Source: Cohaesibacter intestini
Lineage (GTDB): Bacteria > Pseudomonadota > Alphaproteobacteria > Rhizobiales > Cohaesibacteraceae
Reading direction: 5' to 3'
Length of the DNA stretch: 64,000 bases
Assembly (NCBI RefSeq): GCF_003324485.1
Contig: NZ_QODK01000004.1
Coordinates: forward strand, 248,001-312,000
Position numbers and translations under genes: made by a program. Each line of letters starts with the position of its first letter. Positions within the stretch are counted from its first letter, which is position 1. A model generated the notes under the pieces. That model was not told the origin of the DNA and did no database searches. It saw nothing but the letters and a program-made list of their open reading frames with translations. This document shows, one piece after another, positions 1 to 8,692 of the stretch.

Positions 1-565
1 CCGATAAAACACGCTCGGTGGAACAACGCCCATAGCGCGAGATGAATGTGTCCTGAAGGCGCCGGTCAAAGGGGGTCTCAGTGACCAGTGAGCTGTGACC
101 TGCTTCACAACAAACGACCTCTTCCCCACCAGTCAGAAGCGCACAATTAAAGCCCGTTCCCGCTCCCAAAACCAGCTTCGGGCTATGATGGCGTGGTTCT
201 GTAGGCACAACGATGGGGCTTGACTGAAGCCGGTCAGAGAGACGCAAGGCATATCCCAATGCTTCAAAATCATTGATGAAATGGATATGAGGGGCATCGA
301 AACATTCTGCAAGCTCGGTCTTGTCCAGTTTCCAGTCCCGATTGGTCAGCCATATGCAGTCTCCTTCAATGGGGGCAGCCAGAGCAATCACCATTGTGTC
401 TAGGCTGGACAACTTCCACTGGGCCAGATAGGCCGATACCAGATCCACAAAAGAGGCAAATCGGTCATTGGGGACGCTGTCAATTCTCTCCAGTTCCTTG
501 CCATTGGCAGAAACAAGGGCAAGGCGGCAATTGGTGCCACCCAGATCACATAGAAGGCTGGTCAT
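1..565 (-). CDS. Glucokinase-family sugar kinase, 3' end outside window
   Basis: The first 188 codons are present and the C-terminus lies beyond the left edge. The N-terminus carries the ATP-phosphate loop CDLGGTN (about residues 6-12). Further on come the sugar-site stretch INDFEALGYAL and the adenosine-loop motif GAGTGFNCALL, which together mark the glucokinase (Glk, PF02685) family rather than ROK kinases. It should phosphorylate a hexose or amino-hexose at O6 in the cytoplasm. The start ATG overlaps the stop of the upstream SIS gene as ATGA, so it is the last seen gene of the sugar operon and probably translationally coupled. Substrate is not readable from the sequence. The partner deaminase makes an amino sugar such as glucosamine plausible (inference). 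Confidence 0.85.
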   Translation of the reverse strand, partial: MTSLLCDLGGTNCRLALVSANGKELERIDSVPNDRFASFVDLVSAYLAQWKLSSLDTMVIALAAPIEGDCIWLTNRDWKLDKTELAECFDAPHIHFINDFEALGYALRLSDRLQSSPIVVPTEPRHHSPKLVLGAGTGFNCALLTGGEEVVCCEAGHSSLVTETPFDRRLQDTFISRYGRCSTERVLS

Positions 566-1581
566 AGAGTCACCGTGACTTTCGAAAGATGGGCGGGCGC
601 ATCGGGGTTGGTGCCAAGGCGCACGGTCAGTTGTTCAACTGCCTTGTAGAAGCTGGTGATATGGCAGATCGGATCCAGCAGGATATGGGATGCCGAGGCG
701 ACCGGCAAGGTGGCATTGTCGACCTGATCAAAACCGGTCTGCAAGGTCTGAATGCCTGCATCTCGCAAATGTCCGACCGTCTCCTCAATGCCGGGGCCAG
801 CCTTGTCCCGACTGGCGAAACAAAGGGCCGCAAAGTTGCTTTGTGCCAGTGCAATGGGGCCATGGCGCACTTCCGCCGCGCTGAAGGCTTCGGCGTGCAA
901 TCCGCAGGTTTCCTTGAATTTGAGTGCGGCTTCCTGTGCAATGGCGTAACCCGGCCCGCGGGAAATCACGAATAGGCCCTTCACGGCGGTCAGCGCCTCC
1001 AGCTCCGATTGCCAGTCACATGCCAGGGATCGTTCGAGCGCGTCAGGCAGTGCCGTCAACGCATCGATGAATGCCTTGTCTTTGCGCCAGCCCGCATAAA
1101 TTGATGCCAGTGCCACGAGCGAACAAACAAAGCTTTTTGTGGCTGCAACTGCCTGTTCCTTGCCTGCCTGCAAGGGCAGAACGCGCTTTGCTGTGCTGCC
1201 CAGCAATGACTGCTTCTCATTGACCTGCGCGATGGTTGTCAGACCGGATTCGGTGGCTTTGTTGCAAAGCGCAGCAATATCCTTGCTGCCCCCGGACTGG
1301 GAGACAGCCAGAAAGACTGCCTTTTTTGTGGCAAGACCCTGATCATAGATTGAGGCAATCGAGGGCCCCATGGAGCAGACCGGCACGCCCAACTGGCTTT
1401 CAACCAGATATTTGAAGTAAAGCGTGGCATGGTCAGAGCTTCCCCGCGCGCATGTGATCAGGCAGGGGGGATCCAGTCTGCCCAACTGTTCCCCTTGTTC
1501 AAGATAGAGCGGAAGGGTCTGCCTGATTTGCTTCGCCACGACGTCCGGGATGGATGCGATTTCCTGGGCCATGATGGTCAT
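562..1581 (-). CDS. SIS-domain aminosugar-phosphate deaminase/isomerase (NagB-II/AgaS type)
   Basis: A 339-residue protein of two SIS domains without the glutaminase domain of GlmS. The first SIS domain has ARGSSD (45-50) and the phosphate-binding SQSGGSKD (94-101). The second has ISRGPGYAIAQEAALKFKE and the catalytic-region motif EVRHGP (237-242), typical of NagB-II, the alternative glucosamine-6-phosphate deaminase. By family it converts an aminosugar 6-phosphate to a ketose phosphate plus ammonia in the cytoplasm. The start is supported by GGAG nine bases upstream. It lies between a Gfo/Idh dehydrogenase gene and the kinase gene. Exact substrate unknown; AgaS-type deamination of galactosamine-6-phosphate is the main alternative. 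Confidence 0.85.
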   Translation of the reverse strand: MTIMAQEIASIPDVVAKQIRQTLPLYLEQGEQLGRLDPPCLITCARGSSDHATLYFKYLVESQLGVPVCSMGPSIASIYDQGLATKKAVFLAVSQSGGSKDIAALCNKATESGLTTIAQVNEKQSLLGSTAKRVLPLQAGKEQAVAATKSFVCSLVALASIYAGWRKDKAFIDALTALPDALERSLACDWQSELEALTAVKGLFVISRGPGYAIAQEAALKFKETCGLHAEAFSAAEVRHGPIALAQSNFAALCFASRDKAGPGIEETVGHLRDAGIQTLQTGFDQVDNATLPVASASHILLDPICHITSFYKAVEQLTVRLGTNPDAPAHLSKVTVTL

Positions 1582-1640
1582 GGGTGAGTTCTCCTTGATG
1601 GAACGCGGTGCCAGATGGCGCCGCGTTCCTTTGCAACAGG

Positions 1641-2882
1641 TCAGGATGGAATGCGCGCCACGACAGGCACATAGGTCTCCAGATCATCGGCAGGGAAGGA
1701 AACGGTTTGACCGATTTCTGCCGAGCGATAAAGACCGATCAGCATCTGGACAACAGCCAGCCCATCTTCGAATGTCTCAGACGGACGCTCGCCCTTGCGG
1801 AACGCTTCGACCATGTGACGGTTTTCATCGGTATATCCATAGACACCCGCCTCATCTTCAAGCACCGGCATCAGACCCTGCTCTGCCATTTGTTTCTCGA
1901 CCAGATCCTCCCCTTCTTCACCGGAGACTTCCCGCGACATGAAGATTTTCAGACCGGTCGCGAGGGAGTTGAACTCCATGGAATATTCTGGCCCCAGCAG
2001 CTCGAGCTGGATGCGCAAGCCCGCACCGACATATGCCCAAGACGTGGTCGCCTCGATCATCAACTCGTTGCCATCCTCGTCTTCCAGTGTGATCGTACCG
2101 CGGGCAAAATCTTCCGAGGGACGATTGATGTAATCGACTTTGCCTGCATAGCGATCCGAAAGCTGCTTGGCATAGTTGGGGCGCGTCCATTTGAGGTTGG
2201 CCACGGTGCCGTTGACAGACTTCACCTTGAGGGAGTTGCGTGGTTTGCTCGGGTCGGTGAGAAGATGGCGGGCCACTTCGACAGAGTGACACATCATGTC
2301 CGACAAGACACCACCGCCCTGTTTGTCGCCCTGCCAGAACCAGGCATTGTGCGGGCCGGAATGCTCCTCGGCGGCGCGCGCCAGATAGGGCCGTCCTGTG
2401 GTGGAGGCCGCCCGCCGCCAGATGATTTCCTTGCCGCGCAGGACAGGTGTACAGAAGACCTGATTTTCCAGATAGCCGTGGTTCAGTCCGGCATCTTCAA
2501 CCAGACGCAGCATTTCGCGCGCCTCGGCAATGGTCCGGGCCAGCGGCTTCTCGCAAGCGACCGCGAAGACCTTGCTGCGTTTTTCGGTCACTGCAAGATG
2601 GATTTGACGCATAATGTCGAGGCGGGTGTGGTTGGGTGACAGGATCCAGATGGCATCAATCTTGTCGCATTCCAGCATGGCATCCAACGTTTCGAACGGT
2701 GTGCAAGGTCCCAAGGCCAGCTCTTGCGCAAGATCGGCTATGCGTTGCCGGTTTTCCCCGTTGCGGCTATAGACGCCTGCGACCTTGACATTGCGCACGC
2801 CGATCATGGATTTGAGGTGAAATTCCGCGATAAAGCCGGTGCCGACAATCCCGATATTGAGGGTCTCTTTTGGTGTTGCCAT
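1641..2882 (-). CDS. Gfo/Idh/MocA family NAD(P)-dependent oxidoreductase
   Basis: 413 residues beginning MATPKETLNIGIVGTG. The Rossmann glycine motif GIVGTGFIAEFH (about 10-21) is followed by the family signature ACEKPLARTIAEA near residue 115. The central domain contains GGGVLSDMMCHSVEVARHLL, carrying the usual catalytic histidine. An open frame extends 37 codons further upstream, but the ATG at 2882 is preceded by GGGAGAACC and begins exactly at the Rossmann strand, so it is preferred. Members oxidise or reduce sugars, inositols or sugar phosphates, often at C3 or C1. Here the gene sits between the repressor and the deaminase, so it probably modifies the imported sugar before or after deamination (inference). 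Substrate cannot be assigned. Confidence 0.85.
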   Translation of the reverse strand: MATPKETLNIGIVGTGFIAEFHLKSMIGVRNVKVAGVYSRNGENRQRIADLAQELALGPCTPFETLDAMLECDKIDAIWILSPNHTRLDIMRQIHLAVTEKRSKVFAVACEKPLARTIAEAREMLRLVEDAGLNHGYLENQVFCTPVLRGKEIIWRRAASTTGRPYLARAAEEHSGPHNAWFWQGDKQGGGVLSDMMCHSVEVARHLLTDPSKPRNSLKVKSVNGTVANLKWTRPNYAKQLSDRYAGKVDYINRPSEDFARGTITLEDEDGNELMIEATTSWAYVGAGLRIQLELLGPEYSMEFNSLATGLKIFMSREVSGEEGEDLVEKQMAEQGLMPVLEDEAGVYGYTDENRHMVEAFRKGERPSETFEDGLAVVQMLIGLYRSAEIGQTVSFPADDLETYVPVVARIPS

Positions 2883-2974
2883 GATGGTTCTCCCTTGAAT
2901 TTGGACGCACTTGGCCGTCACTCGAAAATCACTGCCGAATGCGCGTCGTTGGATCAGTCTTGGATTGGTGTTTC

Positions 2975-3001
2975 CCCACCCGAAGCTGCGCAACGGGTGG
3001 G
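2975..3001 (-). other. Intercistronic hairpin after the LacI gene
   Basis: CCCACCCG (2975-2982) and CGGGTGGG (2994-3001) form a perfect 8-bp stem with an 11-nt loop in the 124-bp gap between the repressor gene and the dehydrogenase gene. On the transcribed strand it is followed by GGAAACACC, not a U-run, so it is not a canonical intrinsic terminator. A role in mRNA processing or partial polarity is an inference. Confidence 0.5.
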
Positions 3002-3006
3002 TTGAT

Positions 3007-4038
3007 CTAGCTGGCCGTCATGGCGCTGTCCTTTGGCGGCGCTGTGGATTCCCGCACGACCAATCTGGTCGGCACGACAATCGGATCGATTGCCTTGCAT
3101 TGCCCGGACAAATGATCAAGAAGCCGGGTCATTGCAGCACGCCCGACCTCCAGGCAGGGCTGGTTGATGGTGGTGAGGGCCGGGACGAAAGCTTCAGCCA
3201 GATAAATGTCGTCAAAGCCAAAGACGGACAGGTCCTGAGGAACCGTCAGGCCACGGCTGTTTGCCGCGCGGATCACCCCGAAAGCCATCTCGTCGTTGGC
3301 GGCATAGATCGCTGTGGGAGGGACCGGCAGGTCCAGCAATCGGTATGCAGCTTCTTCTCCACTCAGATAGGAGAAGGTGCCACGTTGAATATAGTCATCG
3401 GGGACGGGCAGTTGATGATGCGCCACGGCCTTCTTGAAGCCAGACAAGCGGCGCACGCTCATGCCTTCGGCGGGGATCGGCCCGGTGATATGGGCAATTC
3501 TCCGATGTCCAAGTGCGACGAGATGATCAACCGCGTCCATCGAGGCCTTTTCATTGTCGATGACTACATGGGACAGGTTGGTATCATCGATCATTTCCAA
3601 CGCAATCACGACTTTTTGCGAGATGTCCTCGGAGAGATCGCCATTTTGCGGCATTTTGCCGGTCATCAGGATCATGCCGTCGGCATGGCCATCTGCCAGC
3701 ATCTGGAAATAGTCTTCCTCCCGCTTGAGATCATTCTCGGTATTGCCCATCAGCAACGAGTAACCGGCTGCACGGGCAACGCTCTCTGCACCCTTGAAAA
3801 CATTCAGATAGAAAGGATTGCCGATATCACGAACCACCACAAGGATCGACATGGTCTTTTGTGTGCGCAGATTGCGCGCACTGATATTGGGGCGATATCC
3901 CAAGGCATTCGCGACGGCCTTGATGTGAGACAGGGTTGGCTCTGCCACCAGTCCCGAGCCGGTGAGGGCGCGGGATACCGTTGCAGGAGACACACCAGCC
4001 TCGGTCGCGATATCCTTGATCCTTGTTTTCGAACTCAC
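3007..4038 (-). CDS. LacI family transcriptional repressor of the adjoining sugar operon
   Basis: 343 residues starting at a GTG codon preceded by GAGAGGG. The N-terminal LacI helix-turn-helix RIKDIATEAGVSPATVSRAL (6-25) is followed by the hinge helix region NISARNLRTQKT and a periplasmic-binding-like effector domain (about 63-330) with the usual GHRRIAHITG and FGFDDI elements. It starts one base after the permease stop, so it is co-transcribed with the transporter it presumably controls. The likely operators are the two palindromes in front of the binding-protein gene (8655-8692), which have the central CG typical of the family. The effector should be the transported sugar or its phosphate (inference). 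Confidence 0.9.
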   Translation of the reverse strand: MSSKTRIKDIATEAGVSPATVSRALTGSGLVAEPTLSHIKAVANALGYRPNISARNLRTQKTMSILVVVRDIGNPFYLNVFKGAESVARAAGYSLLMGNTENDLKREEDYFQMLADGHADGMILMTGKMPQNGDLSEDISQKVVIALEMIDDTNLSHVVIDNEKASMDAVDHLVALGHRRIAHITGPIPAEGMSVRRLSGFKKAVAHHQLPVPDDYIQRGTFSYLSGEEAAYRLLDLPVPPTAIYAANDEMAFGVIRAANSRGLTVPQDLSVFGFDDIYLAEAFVPALTTINQPCLEVGRAAMTRLLDHLSGQCKAIDPIVVPTRLVVRESTAPPKDSAMTAS

Positions 4039-4039
4039 G

Positions 4040-5029
4040 TCACCCTCTCAATGCTTTGCTGCGGCCATAGAATAGAAGCAGGATCAGCAAGGTTGCACCG
4101 AAGATGATCTGACGCCCCGCTTCTCCCATATTCAATGTGGTGAGAATGGACTGCATCAAGACCAGAAGAAACGCCCCGGCCATGGTCCCTGTATAGGCAC
4201 CCGTCCCCCCGGCAAGGGCCGTGCCGCCCAATACGACAGCAATGATGGAAGAGAGCATATAACGATCCCCGACATTGGCAAAGGAAGAACCCGAATAGCC
4301 CAGAATGCAAATCCCGGCCACGGCTGCGAACATGCCAGACAGGACAAACAGTGTGATGCGGATCGCCTTGACTGGAACACCCGCCATAAAGGCCGCATTC
4401 TCATTGGAGCCAATGGCATAGATGCGATAGCCAAAGGCTGTGCGCATCAGCATGAAGGCCATCAGGATCCCGACCGCAATCCAAAGCCAGATCAGTCCCG
4501 GTAAGCCAAGAAGGAAGGGCTGCGAGACAAAATTGGCCAAAGCAGGAGCGGCAAGGCCGGAGGGGATGCCATTGCGGATCACGACCAACAGTCCCTGCAA
4601 GACGCCAAGCATGCCAAGGGTCATGACCAGCGGTGGAATGCCGAAAATGGTGACGCCGACGCCGTTGAGCAATCCGATGAAGCCGCCGGCGGCAAGACAG
4701 ACCAGAATCGAGGCCACAATGTTGGCATTGCTGCCATCCATCACATTGCCGGCCAGAACCGCAGCCAGAGACACAACGCCGCCGACCGACAGATCGATGC
4801 CTTCGCGGCCTCCCAGAATAACCAGATTCTGGCCTGCTGCAACGATGCCCAGAAGGGCTGCAACAATTGACAGGCGCAGGATCTGTTCCGGTGAGGCAAA
4901 TCCGGGCGACAGGGTTTCACCGATGGCAAGCAATAGGCCGATCAGGATCAAAGCGACGATCAGCGGGTTTTTGACGAATGTGATCATGCTGTTGCTCGTA
5001 TTTGAGGTGCTGGTTTGAAGGATGCTCAT
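4040..5029 (-). CDS. Sugar ABC transporter permease (RbsC-like), second copy
   Basis: 329 residues with about nine or ten hydrophobic segments. It carries the branched-chain/ribose permease family landmarks GREGIDLSVGGVVSLAA (about 80-96), GIPPLVMTLGMLGVLQGL and AIGSNENAAFMAGV, the cytoplasmic ATPase contact loop. The open frame continues 210 codons upstream, but that part only mirrors the preceding permease gene; the ATG at 5029 overlaps that gene's stop (ATGA) and starts the true protein. With the neighbouring permease it probably forms a heterodimeric inner-membrane channel, unlike the homodimeric RbsC of E. coli. Confidence 0.88.
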   Translation of the reverse strand: MSILQTSTSNTSNSMITFVKNPLIVALILIGLLLAIGETLSPGFASPEQILRLSIVAALLGIVAAGQNLVILGGREGIDLSVGGVVSLAAVLAGNVMDGSNANIVASILVCLAAGGFIGLLNGVGVTIFGIPPLVMTLGMLGVLQGLLVVIRNGIPSGLAAPALANFVSQPFLLGLPGLIWLWIAVGILMAFMLMRTAFGYRIYAIGSNENAAFMAGVPVKAIRITLFVLSGMFAAVAGICILGYSGSSFANVGDRYMLSSIIAVVLGGTALAGGTGAYTGTMAGAFLLVLMQSILTTLNMGEAGRQIIFGATLLILLLFYGRSKALRG

Positions 5030-6003
5030 TTGTTTATCCTCCTTGAGGCCAGAACACCCAACATGAGAACGGCCAGAATGGTGGCCCCTTGTACCAGATT
5101 TTGCCATTCGGACGGGGTGCCTGCATAAAAGACCAGAGAACTGATCAGGCCAATGATCAGGGCACCGATGGCCGAGCCGAACGCCGAGCCTGCCCCGCCG
5201 GACAGGGCTGTGCCACCAAGAACAACGGCAGCCACACTTGAAAGGGTCATGGCGCCGCCGACCAATGGATCCCCGCTCGCAGTATCGCCCGTGATGCACA
5301 TTGCGGCGAAGGCGGAGAAAATTCCGCAGATCACATAGCCGGAGATGCGGATTCTGGTAACTGGCAGACCGGACTGATAGGCCGACAATTGACCATTTCC
5401 AACGGCCAGCAGCTTGGTGACAAGCTTTGTTTTGGCAATCACCACCAGCAGACCAACAAGCAGTGTCAGAAAGAAAAAGACATTTGGAATACCAAAGCTG
5501 CGGCCGCCGTAGATTTTCCAGAAGGCAGATGGTGCGGGCAGTCCGGCCACTGGCAAAACCCAAAGGGCGATGCCGGAAATCAGGATCGATGTCGCAAAGG
5601 TCGCCACGATGGGCTGAAGGCGCAGCCCGGCCACCATCAGGCCGTTGAACAGGCCGCACAGGGCCCCGATGAAGATACCGAGGAAGCAGGCAAGCAGCAC
5701 AGCGAAAGGCCCGCCGCCTAGCTGGTTCATGATGACAATCATGCTGACATTGACCAGCGACAGGATTGCCCCGACCGAGAGATCGATATCGGAGCCATAG
5801 ACCACGAATGTCTGGGCAACTGAGAGGAAAACCAGAGCCAGATAGGTGCTGACCACCCCTTTCATGGCGCGGATTGTCAGGCTGTTCGGCTCGGCAATGC
5901 CATTGAGCACGATCAACAGCAGCAGGATGCCCAGTGCGGGCAGAAAAGGGAAACGGCGCAGCATGGCTGCTGCATCAAACTTACTGGATTGGGTCTGCAT
6001 CAC
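5026..6003 (-). CDS. Sugar ABC transporter permease (RbsC-like), first copy
   Basis: 325 residues, strongly hydrophobic from residue 20 on. Family landmarks are YGSDIDLSVGAILSLVNVS (about 69-87), the GLFNGLMVAGLRLQPIVATFATS stretch and VLGGTALSGGAGSAFGSAIGALI near the C-terminus. It is joined at both ends by 4-nt ATGA overlaps, to the ATPase gene upstream and to the second permease downstream. This points to tight translational coupling and a fixed subunit ratio. Inner membrane. No substrate specificity can be read from it. Confidence 0.88.
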   Translation of the reverse strand: MMQTQSSKFDAAAMLRRFPFLPALGILLLLIVLNGIAEPNSLTIRAMKGVVSTYLALVFLSVAQTFVVYGSDIDLSVGAILSLVNVSMIVIMNQLGGGPFAVLLACFLGIFIGALCGLFNGLMVAGLRLQPIVATFATSILISGIALWVLPVAGLPAPSAFWKIYGGRSFGIPNVFFFLTLLVGLLVVIAKTKLVTKLLAVGNGQLSAYQSGLPVTRIRISGYVICGIFSAFAAMCITGDTASGDPLVGGAMTLSSVAAVVLGGTALSGGAGSAFGSAIGALIIGLISSLVFYAGTPSEWQNLVQGATILAVLMLGVLASRRINK

Positions 6004-7511
6004 TCCGCTCCTGCATAGGCTGCCTGATAGAGATTGAAGCGGGTTCGGTCTTCCCCGGTCAATTCTCTTGTCACAGAACCATTGTTAAAGACCAGAATGC
6101 GGTCTGAGTGGGTGAGGAGCTCTGCATCTTCAGATGAATAGAGAATGATCGCCATACCCTCATCCGCCAACCTGCGCACAAGAGCGAAAAGCTCGTTCTT
6201 GGCTCCAAGGTCGATGCCTTTGGTTGGATCATCGAGCAACAGGATGTCCGGGGGATTGGTTAGCCAGCGCGCAATCACTGCCTTTTGCTGATTGCCGCCC
6301 GACAAGGACCCGATGGAATGGGACAAGCTGGCATATTTGGTGCTCAGTGCAGCCAAGGCCGGTTCGACCACCTCTCCAAGCGAGGAGGGCATGGCCAGCA
6401 GTTTGCGGCTTTTGAGGAAATGGATCGGCGCGACATTTTCCCGGATCGAACGCCCGGTGATCACACCATCGCGCACCCTGTCGCCTGACACATAAGCAAA
6501 GCCATTGCGAATGGCAGATCGGGGGGTGGTGTTTTTGTAGATCGTATCTCCAGACATTAATTGACCGGACATCATTTTTTCAGCGCCGAATATCGTGCGC
6601 AGCAATTGTGATTGCCCTTGGCCATGCAATCCCCCAAGGCCGAGAATTTCCCCTTCGGCCAGATCAAAGGAAATGCCCTTGAGACGGCCGCCCGTCACGT
6701 CGCTGGCGGAAAGACGAACGTGTTTGTCCTTGTTTGTCACGGCTGTTGCAGGCACCGCCGCCGAGGCGGGTTGGGTCGCCTGCTCACCAATCATGTCCCT
6801 GATAACCGCAGCCTGATCTGTCTCATCGACCTTGTGGGACGAGATCGTTGTCCCATCTCGGATGACGGAGATGCGGTCGCCAATCTCGAAAATCTCATCC
6901 ATGCGGTGGGAAATGAAAATGATCGAGCGTCCTTCAGCACGCAAATCCCTCAATATGGAGAAGAAGCACTCGACCTGTGCTCTGTCCAAGGCTGAGGTCG
7001 GCTCATCGAAAATCAGAATCTCGGCTTCACTCGCCAGCGTTTTCATGATCTCGACCAGCTGCTTCTGATCCGGGCGCAGCTTGGCAAGCGGTACATCAAC
7101 AGAGAAATCGTCCCCTGCAACCGTTGCAAACTTCTCGACATAACGCGAGGCTTTCTGCGTCAGCTGGGCGCTATCGACCAAAATGCCAGCTTTGCTGGGC
7201 AGGGCATAAAGGCAAATATTCTCGGCCACCGAGAGATGGCCGGACAGGCTCAGCTCCTGATAGAACAGGCAGACACCTGCAGCGCGCGCATCCTGTGGGC
7301 TGTTCAGCGAAACGGGATGACCATCCAACTCGAACAGGCCGCCGTCCGGCTTGACACTGCCTGCAATCACCTTGCAGAGCGTGGATTTGCCCGAGCCATT
7401 GGCTCCGATCAAGACGTGAATTTCACCGCGTTCCAGCAAAAGATCGCCGCAGGCCAACGCTGTCGTGGCTCCATATCGCTTGACGATCTGCTGGAGTTTC
7501 AATCGACACAT
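6000..7511 (-). CDS. Sugar ABC transporter ATP-binding protein, double cassette (RbsA/MglA type)
   Basis: 503 residues, two fused ABC cassettes as in RbsA, MglA and AraG. Cassette one has Walker A GANGSGKST (36-44), a divergent signature region KLRPDQKQLVEI and Walker B ILIFDEPTSALD. Cassette two has the usual degenerate Walker A (GGLHGQGQSQLLR), a canonical signature LSGGNQQKAVIARWL and Walker B ILLLDDPTKGID. It therefore probably has one full catalytic site, as known for this subfamily. It lies between the binding protein (78-bp gap holding a hairpin) and the first permease (ATGA overlap). Cytoplasmic face of the inner membrane. Confidence 0.92.
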   Translation of the reverse strand: MCRLKLQQIVKRYGATTALACGDLLLERGEIHVLIGANGSGKSTLCKVIAGSVKPDGGLFELDGHPVSLNSPQDARAAGVCLFYQELSLSGHLSVAENICLYALPSKAGILVDSAQLTQKASRYVEKFATVAGDDFSVDVPLAKLRPDQKQLVEIMKTLASEAEILIFDEPTSALDRAQVECFFSILRDLRAEGRSIIFISHRMDEIFEIGDRISVIRDGTTISSHKVDETDQAAVIRDMIGEQATQPASAAVPATAVTNKDKHVRLSASDVTGGRLKGISFDLAEGEILGLGGLHGQGQSQLLRTIFGAEKMMSGQLMSGDTIYKNTTPRSAIRNGFAYVSGDRVRDGVITGRSIRENVAPIHFLKSRKLLAMPSSLGEVVEPALAALSTKYASLSHSIGSLSGGNQQKAVIARWLTNPPDILLLDDPTKGIDLGAKNELFALVRRLADEGMAIILYSSEDAELLTHSDRILVFNNGSVTRELTGEDRTRFNLYQAAYAGAE

Positions 7512-7543
7512 GCTTTGGTGTCCCTCTTTCCATACCTAAGATC

Positions 7544-7576
7544 GGCACCGCAAGCCGTCCCCTGACCTGCGGCGCC
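7544..7576 (-). other. Intercistronic hairpin between binding-protein and ATPase genes
   Basis: GGCACCGCA (7544-7552) pairs with TGCGGCGCC (7568-7576) as a 9-bp stem with one wobble pair and a 15-nt loop, inside the 78-bp gap that follows the binding-protein stop. No U-run follows. Position and strength fit an mRNA-stabilising or RNase-stalling element that keeps the binding-protein mRNA abundant, as known for malE-malF type operons. The function is inferred. Confidence 0.55.
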
Positions 7577-7589
7577 AACGGCTCACTTT

Positions 7590-8609
7590 TTACTTGAAGT
7601 AAGCCTCTGCTTCCTCGATCGTGAGGGAGCTGGTATAGGAATAGAAGCCCGGCTTGTCAGCCAGTTCCTTGGCGATCTCGCCGACATTGTCGCTGCCAAT
7701 GAACGGGATAGGCAGATACATTGCATTCTTATACTGGCCAGCGGTGGCTGGCTCTTTGAGTTCACGTCCCTGCAACATGAAGACGGACACGTTCAACGCA
7801 CTGGCCATCACGCCTGGAGGGTTCACAGAGGCGCCAGACTTGAAGTTGTTGCCAACCCACAAGTCGATGAAGTCCTTGCGGATTTCGCCGGTTGCCGAGA
7901 TTTCGCCAGCTTTCTTGGCATCCATCAGTGACCGCCAGGCGCCAGCCGCCATGCCGTCCTGTACCCATACGCCGTCAATGTCGGGATAGGTTGCCAGCAG
8001 GTTCTGCATGGCCTGTTGGCCTTGCGCCTGGTCCCAGTTGGCATTGACCTCGTTGACGATCTTGATGTCCGGATATTGTTCGAACACGCTGCGATAGCCA
8101 GCAATCCGCATTTCATTGGCCGGATGGCCCGCAAAGCCATTGATGGCCACAACCTGACCTTTGCCACCGAGGCTTTCAGCCAGCCATTTGGCGCTGATTG
8201 CTGCCCAGTTGGTCTGGTCGATCCCCACATAGATCGCATCCTGAGAGGAGACTTCGGCGTCTGTCGAGATCACCAAAATGCCTTCTTCCTTGGCCTGGCT
8301 GAATACCGGATCAAAGGCTGTTGGGCTGTTGGGGTTGATGATGATGGCATCGACGCCCTGATTGATGAAATTGCGCACATGGGCAATCTGACCAGGCACA
8401 TCCACATTGGCGCTCTGGACGACAACCTTGACGTCAACGCCACGTTCTTTCCATTTTTCTGCTGCGGCCTGAGCTTCCTCAATCATTTGAGTGCGCCATT
8501 CAGACCCTACCCATCCATTGGACAGGCCAATCACAAATTCCTCCGCGCTGGCCGCCGGAATGGTCACGACCATCGCAGCAACGGCCAAAAGTGCATTTTT
8601 CAACTTCAT
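7590..8609 (-). CDS. Periplasmic sugar-binding protein (RbsB-like)
   Basis: 339 residues with a Sec signal peptide: a Lys-containing N-terminus, hydrophobic stretch LLAVAAMVVTI and cleavage after PAASA (about residue 22). The mature part begins EEFVIGLSNGWVGSEWR, the first strand of a type I periplasmic binding fold. It continues with VDAIIINPNSPTAFD and VISTDAEVSSQDAIYVGIDQ, typical of the Peripla_BP_4 (ribose/galactose) group. It is the first gene of the minus-strand operon and would deliver the sugar to the two permeases. It is preceded by two LacI-type palindromes and followed by a hairpin. Specificity unknown; an amino sugar or modified hexose fits the enzymes downstream (inference). Confidence 0.9.
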   Translation of the reverse strand: MKLKNALLAVAAMVVTIPAASAEEFVIGLSNGWVGSEWRTQMIEEAQAAAEKWKERGVDVKVVVQSANVDVPGQIAHVRNFINQGVDAIIINPNSPTAFDPVFSQAKEEGILVISTDAEVSSQDAIYVGIDQTNWAAISAKWLAESLGGKGQVVAINGFAGHPANEMRIAGYRSVFEQYPDIKIVNEVNANWDQAQGQQAMQNLLATYPDIDGVWVQDGMAAGAWRSLMDAKKAGEISATGEIRKDFIDLWVGNNFKSGASVNPPGVMASALNVSVFMLQGRELKEPATAGQYKNAMYLPIPFIGSDNVGEIAKELADKPGFYSYTSSLTIEEAEAYFK

Positions 8610-8654
8610 CAGCTTTCTCCCTATGCATCTTTGCTGTTATTAGAATGACACAGA

Positions 8655-8692
8655 TGAAATCGATTTCAATAGAATAATGAATTCGATTTCAT
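8655..8692. promoter_or_regulatory. Two tandem LacI-type operators of the sugar operon
   Basis: TGAAATCGATTTCA (8655-8668) is a perfect 14-bp palindrome with a central CG. TGAATTCGATTTCA (8678-8691) differs from it at one base. Their centres are 23 bp apart, about two helical turns, so two repressor dimers would sit on the same DNA face. They lie 46-83 bp upstream of the binding-protein start codon. The rest of the 357-bp gap (8610-8966) shows no gene. A minus-strand TTGACT near 8735 could be a -35 element, but no convincing -10 was found at the right distance. Confidence 0.7.

Noticed and set aside
1608-2639. A 343-codon plus-strand frame opposite the Gfo/Idh gene
   Set aside because: Antisense shadow with no start signal; the minus-strand gene has Rossmann and family motifs.
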